A program made the position numbers and the translations under genes. From assembly GCA_001804025.1 (NCBI GenBank), contig MHFC01000143.1:19646-31047 (forward strand): 11,402 bases of DNA, written 5' to 3'. Every line of letters begins with the position of its first letter. The first letter of the stretch is position 1. Below, piece after piece: positions 6,474 through 11,402 of the stretch. The notes beneath the pieces were generated by a model. The model ran no database searches. It was not told the DNA's origin and was given only the letters and a program-made list of their open reading frames with translations. The DNA comes from Omnitrophica bacterium GWA2_52_8. GTDB lineage: Bacteria; Omnitrophota; Omnitrophia; Omnitrophales; Aquincolibacteriaceae.

Positions 6474-6480
6474 CTTCCTC
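6474..6480 (-). promoter_or_regulatory. Shine-Dalgarno GAGGAAG of the triple-DsbA gene
   Basis: GAGGAAG lies just upstream of ATG 6468 on the minus strand, with 7 nt between GAGGA and the start codon. It supports this start, which also yields the expected N-terminal membrane helix. Confidence 0.75.
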
Positions 6481-6577
6481 GAAAAAAGGTGGATGCCGCG
6501 CAATTCCCGGACTATGTCCTCAAAACTCCCGCGGCCGACAATTAGAAGGGCCTTTTGTCTTGCCTTCCCGGCACTAC

Positions 6578-7948
6578 CTATAATATCACGGCCTCGGGAG
6601 CCCTTTTCTTAACCGTAAAGTTATACCGGTCGCCCGGCTTTCGGAAACTTCCTTGAAAATTCAGCAGGACTTCGTTAATAAGGTCCATCATGGGCCTTTT
6701 TGACGGGCATACAAACTGACAGTTTCCGCAGCCGATACATTGTTCGGCACCATATTCGCGGGCCACACTGAAAAGCTTTTGTTCAGCCGCCAAAGTAATC
6801 ATGACCGGCGAGATGCCTGACGGACAGCTGTCAACACACTCCCCGCACCGGATACAGGGCTCTTCTTTTTTTTCTTCCGTAACTTCCTTGGGCAGGGCCA
6901 GAAGACCCTGCGTTCCCGGCGTCAAAGGCATGGAGCGATCACCGATTTCGATGCCGGTCATCGGGCCGCCGAACAAAACTTTTTCGGGTTCGCGTAACAA
7001 TCCTTTACAGCTCTTGATCAAATCCTCGGCCGAAGTCCCGATTCGCGCCCATATATTTCTGGGCTCAAAAACACACTCCCCTCCGACCGTAACCGCGCGT
7101 TCGTAAAAAGGCTTTTGATGAACCACGGCCTCATAAACCGCATAGCATGTGGCCAAATGATAGACTGAGCTTTCGCATTGAAATCCGGCAATAATTTCGG
7201 GGAGGCCAGGTTTTGAATAACGGCTCAGCAAAAGCGCCGGATGGCCTTGAGGATAGAGGGACGGCAGCACCTTAATTTCCAGGTGTTTCCATTTTAAAAA
7301 AAAGATTTTGCTGCGTAAAATTTCGGCCGCGTCCAGCTGATGATTCAGGCAAACGATCACGGCCTTCCGGGCGCCGGTGCCCCGCCGTAAAATTTCCGTC
7401 CCTTTCAGAATCTCCATGGGATGCGTTAAGATCAGGGAGTGTCCGCTTGTAATATACGGTTCGGACTCGCAGGCATTAATCAAAACTGTTTGGATTTTTC
7501 CGGCCGCATCGTCCCGGACTTTGTCCGCCAGCGGGCATACGGGCGTTCCCATTTCAATCAAACCGCTATTGTGAAAAATGTCAGCAAGGGCACCGCTATC
7601 AAGATCCTCCCACCGCACCCGGGTCTGAACCGCGGCAAACCCCGGGAGGCTGTCGCCTTCGGCTTCGATTTCGACAGCGGGGACCCTTCCAAATTCCGCA
7701 TGCGGAAACAGACCGATGGCCGAGACACGGCCGGCCAGCGAAGCGTGGACCGCAACCGACCCCTCGCCATCAGCCTCCGCTATTTTTTGTCCGATTTCTA
7801 CCCGCTGGCCGTTGCAGACAACGGAACGCGATGTTTTTTCACCGGTCAAAGATAAAGGGATCCGGACTTTTTTGGGCGGGAGGCCTCTTTTGATCGTCCA
7901 TTCGATCAAGGTTGCGTCCCGTTTAAGTTCAAGAGAAATTCCCTTCAT
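6578..7948 (-). CDS. rnfC: RnfC-like iron-sulfur electron-transport subunit
   Basis: This 456-residue peripheral cytoplasmic subunit resembles RnfC, related to NqrA and to the NuoF flavoprotein. Two 4Fe-4S ferredoxin motifs are intact: C365-IRCGECVDSC-P with C368, C371, C375, and C404-IGCGNCQFVC-P with C407, C410, C414. Family blocks include LINACESEPYIT (156-167, compare NGAECEPYLT), LYPQGHPALL (231-240), ERAVTVGGE (283-291), RIGTSAEDLI (302-311) and GGPMTGIEI (327-335). The N-terminal lipoyl-like region (41-74) is also typical. The glycine-rich GLGGAxFPTxxKL loop, part of the proposed NADH/FMN site, is replaced by GLIEMGTPVCPLADKV (129-144). The ATG overlaps the mnmA TGA (ATGA). 109 bp separate it from the DsbA gene. 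The family is secure; nucleotide binding is doubtful. Confidence 0.9.
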   Translation of the reverse strand: MKGISLELKRDATLIEWTIKRGLPPKKVRIPLSLTGEKTSRSVVCNGQRVEIGQKIAEADGEGSVAVHASLAGRVSAIGLFPHAEFGRVPAVEIEAEGDSLPGFAAVQTRVRWEDLDSGALADIFHNSGLIEMGTPVCPLADKVRDDAAGKIQTVLINACESEPYITSGHSLILTHPMEILKGTEILRRGTGARKAVIVCLNHQLDAAEILRSKIFFLKWKHLEIKVLPSLYPQGHPALLLSRYSKPGLPEIIAGFQCESSVYHLATCYAVYEAVVHQKPFYERAVTVGGECVFEPRNIWARIGTSAEDLIKSCKGLLREPEKVLFGGPMTGIEIGDRSMPLTPGTQGLLALPKEVTEEKKEEPCIRCGECVDSCPSGISPVMITLAAEQKLFSVAREYGAEQCIGCGNCQFVCPSKRPMMDLINEVLLNFQGSFRKPGDRYNFTVKKRAPEAVIL

Positions 7949-9087
7949 TCTTTATCCCCGGCATCCGCTTCAATCGCTTCTTCTACGGTTTCATCGTCCC
8001 AGACTTCTTCAACCCAGCCGCCTCCAATCACTCCCTGCCCCCGGTAAAAAGCAACGCCCTGGCCCGGCGTGATCGCCTCCTGAGGCTCCTCAAAAACAAC
8101 TTTCACATCCCCGCTCTCAAGCAAAAAAAGTTCTGCGGACGCCGCTTTATGCTGCGAACGGATTCTTACGTCGGCTAGTATCGGGCCCCCGCCGCCCGGC
8201 GGCAAAAACCAGTTCACGCGGCTGACCCGGAAGGAACGTCCCAGAATGTCTTCTTTGTTTCCGACAAAGACTTCGTTTGTTTGCGGGTCTGTACGGATCA
8301 CATAAAGCCTTTCCGAGTTGGCGACACCGAGCCCGCGCCGCTGCCCGCGGGTGTAATGATAATAACCCTCATGTTCTCCCAAAATCTTGCCGGATTTGTG
8401 CCGGATCACCCCGGGTTTTGTTTCTCCGTTCATAAATTCCCTTTGGAGAAATTCCCCGTAACGGTTACTCGGAATAAAACAAATTTCCTGGGAATCGGGC
8501 TTGCCCCACACACGCAGTCCAAGCGCCTTGGCTTTGTCGCGAATCTCGGACTTTGTAAATCCTCCCACGGGTAAAAGAAGATTTTGCAACAGTTCTTGCT
8601 CGAGCGGAAAAAGCACATAGGACTGGTCTTTTGCGGCGTCGCGCCCCTGACAGATATAATAAGATGACGTTTCGTAATCATACCCCATCTGCGCGTAATG
8701 CCCCGTCGCGACCGCATCATAACCAAGCTGACGGGCACGCTGCAAAAAAAGACGGAATTTGATATGTTCATTGCAGGAAAGGCACGGGTTCGGGGTCCTG
8801 CCGCGCAGATATTCTCCGGCAAAAATATCCACAACGTGCTTTTTGAATTCTTCTTCGAAATTAAAAACCCAATACGGAATGCCCAGCGAGTCGGCGACAT
8901 CGCGCGCATCCTCGACGCCGCTCAAACCGCAGCAGGCGCGCGTATTGAGGTCGGCACATTGTCCGGACGCCCACGTCCTGATCGTCGCTCCGGCGACCTC
9001 ATAGCCCGATTCCTTAAGCAGGGCCGCGGCGACGGAACTGTCGACGCCTCCGCTCATTGCAACCAGAATTTTTCGGTGCTGCTTCAC
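7945..9087 (-). CDS. mnmA: tRNA-specific 2-thiouridylase MnmA
   Basis: MnmA uses ATP and a persulfide sulfur to make 2-thiouridine at wobble position 34 of tRNA-Lys, -Glu and -Gln. The 380-residue protein has the PP-loop SGGVDSS (12-18), the first catalytic cysteine in NPCLSCNEHIKF (C105), ATGHYA (127-132), KDQSYVLF (153-160), and the second catalytic cysteine in SQEICFIPSNRYGEFL (C203), followed by the C-terminal beta-barrel domains with YHYTRGQRRGLGV. Length is normal. Translation starts at GTG 9087, with AAGG about 7 nt upstream. The gene follows bioD by 23 nt and its stop overlaps the rnfC start, so it joins the biotin genes and the Rnf cluster in one apparent transcription unit. A functional link to either is not evident. 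Confidence 0.96.
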   Translation of the reverse strand: MKQHRKILVAMSGGVDSSVAAALLKESGYEVAGATIRTWASGQCADLNTRACCGLSGVEDARDVADSLGIPYWVFNFEEEFKKHVVDIFAGEYLRGRTPNPCLSCNEHIKFRLFLQRARQLGYDAVATGHYAQMGYDYETSSYYICQGRDAAKDQSYVLFPLEQELLQNLLLPVGGFTKSEIRDKAKALGLRVWGKPDSQEICFIPSNRYGEFLQREFMNGETKPGVIRHKSGKILGEHEGYYHYTRGQRRGLGVANSERLYVIRTDPQTNEVFVGNKEDILGRSFRVSRVNWFLPPGGGGPILADVRIRSQHKAASAELFLLESGDVKVVFEEPQEAITPGQGVAFYRGQGVIGGGWVEEVWDDETVEEAIEADAGDKE

Positions 9088-9110
9088 GGCATAACCTTTC
9101 GGCAGGGAAT

Positions 9111-9851
9111 TTATAAGGCAGAGGGCATCAGATGAGAAAGCAGTTTCTCAACCTGAATCCGCTCGGGAAAAACTTCGGCCAAGTTTCCGAATTGACACGC
9201 ATCAATATCAAGCCCTTCGATGTCGGGCAGAGAGCCGAGGACGGGGACACCCGTCAATTCATGGATCACCTTGGGGTTCGTGATATCGGCCATGGTGTAG
9301 TTGACCGTCGGCATGCGGTTAAAAATGATTCCCATCACTTCAAGCCCCCGGATAATCGCAGCATCCACGGAAAGAAGCGTATGGTTGATCGTTCCCAAAC
9401 CCGGTCTTGCGACAACCACCATCGGCAGCTGAAAATCGCGTATGAGATTTGCAACATAGTAATCTTTTTTGAGGGGCACGAGCAACCCGCCGATGCCTTC
9501 CACAATCACAAAATCATATTTTTTTTGCAGTTCCCGGTAGGCTTTTGATATTTTTTCGATCGAAATCTCGCGGTTTTCAATAACCGCGGCAACATTCGGA
9601 GAAAGCGGGTTGCGAAAACGCGACGGACTCGTCAGTGCCGGATACTCGTTTTCCGCGGCCTCAAACAAAAAAACTGCGTCCGGGGAAATCAAAGACTCGT
9701 ATTCGGGAAGACATCCCGTGGCCACGGGCTTCATAACCCCGACCTTAAGGCCGCGCGCTCTTAGCGCCAGTGCGAGCCCTGCGGCAATAACGGTTTTACC
9801 GACCCCCGTGTCCGTACTGGTAATAAAAATTCCCGGTTTTAGATTGGCCAT
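9111..9851 (-). CDS. bioD: Dethiobiotin synthetase BioD
   Basis: BioD closes the ureido ring, converting 7,8-diaminopelargonate, CO2 and ATP to dethiobiotin, the penultimate biotin step. The 246-residue protein has the P-loop TDTGVGKT (13-20), the substrate lysine in MKPVATG (K41), and VEGIGGLLVPL (117-127), the conserved EGxGG motif. The later block MGIIFNRMP (about 173-181) resembles the family's adenine-contacting segment. Length matches the family (about 225-245). ATG 9851 has only a weak GGAAC upstream but begins right at the conserved first strand. It lies 30 nt after bioA, so the two are probably co-transcribed. bioB and bioF are not in the window. Confidence 0.95.
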   Translation of the reverse strand: MANLKPGIFITSTDTGVGKTVIAAGLALALRARGLKVGVMKPVATGCLPEYESLISPDAVFLFEAAENEYPALTSPSRFRNPLSPNVAAVIENREISIEKISKAYRELQKKYDFVIVEGIGGLLVPLKKDYYVANLIRDFQLPMVVVARPGLGTINHTLLSVDAAIIRGLEVMGIIFNRMPTVNYTMADITNPKVIHELTGVPVLGSLPDIEGLDIDACQFGNLAEVFPERIQVEKLLSHLMPSAL

Positions 9852-9881
9852 ACCAGCGGTTCCGATTCAAATAGGCTGCGG

Positions 9882-11258
9882 TTAATGTCCGGCTCCGGTT
9901 TCCCGGATTGAATCATAAGTGATGGACAGTAAATCGTCCAGTTCCGTGTTTTCCATAACAAGCGGCGGCATCAAGACAATCACCGGCCCAAGCGGCCTCA
10001 AGATCGCGCCTTTTTTCCGTGCCCGCTCGATTACGCGGACACCGATTTTTTCTTCCCAGGCAAAAGGTGTTTTATGCCCCCGGTCCTTAACAAGCTCGAT
10101 TCCCACCATGGTGCCGGCCTGACGGACATCGCCGACAATGGGCAGTTCATAGAATTTTTCGAGGCCGCGCCGGAGCCTCTCGATTTTCAGCCGCAAGTTT
10201 TTCAACACCTGATTTTTCTCAAAAAGGCCGAGACTGGCAATCGCCGCACTGCAGGCCAAGGGATTTGCCGTATAGGTATGGCCGTGAAAAAAAGTTTTGC
10301 ACTCGGAATAATCCGCCCAAAAAGCCCGGAAGATTTCTTCCGTCGCCAGCGTCGCGGCAAGCGGAAGGTATCCTCCCGTGAGGCCCTTGGCAAGGACCAT
10401 GATGTCCGGGTTCACTTCCTCCTGTTCGCAGGCGAACATTGTCCCGGTCCTTCCGAAACCTGTCGCGACTTCATCGCAGATCAGAAGAATGCCGTATTGC
10501 TTTGTCAATTCGGCGGCACGCTTCAAAAATCCGCGCGGATGCGCGATCATTCCGGCTGCGCCTTGCATCAGCGGTTCGATAATAAAAGCCGCGATTTCCC
10601 CGCGGTGCTTGCGGAAAATGTTTTCGATTTCTCCGGCCGCTTCCGCACAAACGGTTTGTGGATCCGATGAGGTCGGCCATCGGTAGACATACGGCGAGGG
10701 CGCTTCAAAAGTTTTGAAAAGAAGCGGTTTGTAGATGTCGTGAAACAATTCAATGCCGCCGACACTGACAGCTCCCACGGTGTCTCCGTGATACGCCAAT
10801 TTAAGCCGCGCGAAGCGGTTTTTTTCCGGCCTCCCTGACTGCGCCCAGAATTGAAATGCCATTTTCAAAGCGATTTCAACCCCCTCGGATCCGGAGTCGG
10901 AATAGAAGACACGGCTTAGTTTCCCGGGTGCCAAGGCTGCCAGTTTCTCGGACAGTTCAATTGCGGGCCGATGCGACAGCCCCAAAAAAGTGGAGTGGGC
11001 CACGGCGCCAAGCTGCCGGTTTATCGCTTCGTCAATTTCAGGGACCCGGTGTCCGTGCACGTTACACCAAAGCGAGGACACTCCGTCTAAATATTTTTTT
11101 CCATCCGTATCAAATAGCCAGACCCCTTCACCCCGTTCAATAACAACCACGTCCTCGCGCGCCCACTCTTTCATCTGAGTAAAGGGGTGCCAGGTATAAC
11201 GCTTATCCATTTCCCGGAATGTTCGGGTTTTATCCCGCGATTGGGTTTGAACGGTCAT
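9882..11258 (-). CDS. bioA: Adenosylmethionine-8-amino-7-oxononanoate aminotransferase BioA
   Basis: This class III PLP aminotransferase converts 7-keto-8-aminopelargonate to 7,8-diaminopelargonate with S-adenosylmethionine as the usual amino donor. The 458-residue protein shows WHPFTQMKEW (23-32), a BioA hallmark; YSDSGSEGVE (119-128) at the PLP phosphate; AYHGDT (155-160); ICDEVATGFGRTG (260-272) with the PLP-nitrogen aspartate D262; and LAKGLTGGYLPLAAT (289-303) with Schiff-base lysine K291. It is slightly longer than E. coli BioA (429). Start ATG 11258 lacks a clear Shine-Dalgarno; Met17 (ATG 11210) is an alternative that starts just before the conserved region. The GGDEF gene ends 22 nt upstream, so bioA may be read from a promoter beyond the window. 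Confidence 0.95.
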   Translation of the reverse strand: MTVQTQSRDKTRTFREMDKRYTWHPFTQMKEWAREDVVVIERGEGVWLFDTDGKKYLDGVSSLWCNVHGHRVPEIDEAINRQLGAVAHSTFLGLSHRPAIELSEKLAALAPGKLSRVFYSDSGSEGVEIALKMAFQFWAQSGRPEKNRFARLKLAYHGDTVGAVSVGGIELFHDIYKPLLFKTFEAPSPYVYRWPTSSDPQTVCAEAAGEIENIFRKHRGEIAAFIIEPLMQGAAGMIAHPRGFLKRAAELTKQYGILLICDEVATGFGRTGTMFACEQEEVNPDIMVLAKGLTGGYLPLAATLATEEIFRAFWADYSECKTFFHGHTYTANPLACSAAIASLGLFEKNQVLKNLRLKIERLRRGLEKFYELPIVGDVRQAGTMVGIELVKDRGHKTPFAWEEKIGVRVIERARKKGAILRPLGPVIVLMPPLVMENTELDDLLSITYDSIRETGAGH

Positions 11259-11280
11259 GGGTTTGTCGGGTTGGTTTTAA

Positions 11281-11402
11281 TTAAAAGCTGACGACACTGC
11301 GTTCTTCGTCATTGCCGATAATGCAGCGTATTTGGTTACGCCCGCCTTTTTGCGCTTCGAGCAAGGCTGACTCGGCCCGGTGGATAACAATCGATTTTTT
11401 TT
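11281..11402 (-). CDS. C-terminal end of a GGDEF-domain (diguanylate cyclase-like) protein, 5'-truncated by window edge
   Basis: The last 39 codons of a gene run in from the right edge and end in TAA at 11281-11283. They contain AESALLEAQKGGRNQIR, which matches the terminal helix of GGDEF domains (ADxALYxAKxxGRNRV), followed by a 13-residue tail. Such domains synthesise cyclic di-GMP, a second messenger that often controls pilus-dependent motility and biofilm formation. The catalytic GGDEF loop lies outside the window, so activity cannot be judged. It ends 22 nt before bioA. Confidence 0.75.
   Translation of the reverse strand, partial: KKSIVIHRAESALLEAQKGGRNQIRCIIGNDEERSVVSF

Noticed and set aside
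6469..6577. Open minus-strand frame across the rnfC-DsbA gap that reads as plausible protein (KALLIVGRGSFEDIVREL)
   Set aside because: It has no ATG, GTG or suitable TTG start between its upstream stop and the plausible segment, no Shine-Dalgarno, and ends at a TGA overlapping the DsbA start region. Probably chance, or a relic.
1..11402. CRISPR arrays, insertion sequences, att sites, tRNA or rRNA genes
   Set aside because: No regularly spaced direct repeats, transposase-like ORFs, terminal inverted repeats, or tRNA-like cloverleaf segments were seen. The only sizeable repeats are the coding DsbA domains.

Overview
All genes recognised in this window lie on the minus strand, so the biological reading order runs from high to low coordinates. 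The content suggests a diderm, probably Gram-negative, uncultivated bacterium: type IV pilus retraction (PilT), a membrane-anchored extracytoplasmic thiol-disulfide protein with a SurA-like N-terminus, c-di-GMP signalling, biotin synthesis, and an Rnf-type membrane cluster. GC content is moderate. A candidate-phylum lineage such as Omnitrophota would fit, but this is a low-confidence impression and nothing in the window fixes the taxon.

Reading order: the 3' end of a GGDEF (diguanylate cyclase) gene (11281-11402); bioA and bioD (9882-11258, 9111-9851), two steps of biotin synthesis; mnmA (7945-9087), the tRNA 2-thiouridylase; then rnfC (6578-7948), whose start overlaps the mnmA stop in an ATGA. 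Next come a 749-residue membrane-anchored protein with a SurA-like N-terminal region and three tandem DsbA-like thioredoxin domains (4219-6468), a possible 38-codon leader ORF (4027-4143), an RnfD-like protein (3179-4039), a 34-residue single-TM peptide (3078-3182), an RnfE-like six-TM protein (2560-3081) and an RnfA-like six-TM protein (2039-2563). The last four are joined by 4-nt ATGA overlaps. pilT (873-1952) and the 5' part of polA (1-651) follow, with a candidate polA promoter between them.

The most interesting part is 2039-7948. Its gene order, C-[triple DsbA]-D-g-E-A, copies the classic rnfCDGEA(B) order, but the complex looks stripped of redox cofactors. No RnfB is present. The RnfG position holds only a TM peptide. 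RnfD lacks the SGAT flavin-attachment segment. The RnfE- and RnfA-like proteins have lost most or all of the cysteines that ligate the intramembrane [2Fe-2S] cluster. RnfC keeps its two 4Fe-4S motifs but has lost the glycine-rich GGAxFPT nucleotide/flavin loop. The reading frames are nonetheless intact and tightly coupled, which argues for a repurposed complex rather than decay. A gene for a disulfide-exchange protein sits inside the cluster, so one speculative idea is a membrane machine coupled to extracytoplasmic thiol chemistry. Family comparisons are from memory of the families, not from computed alignments.
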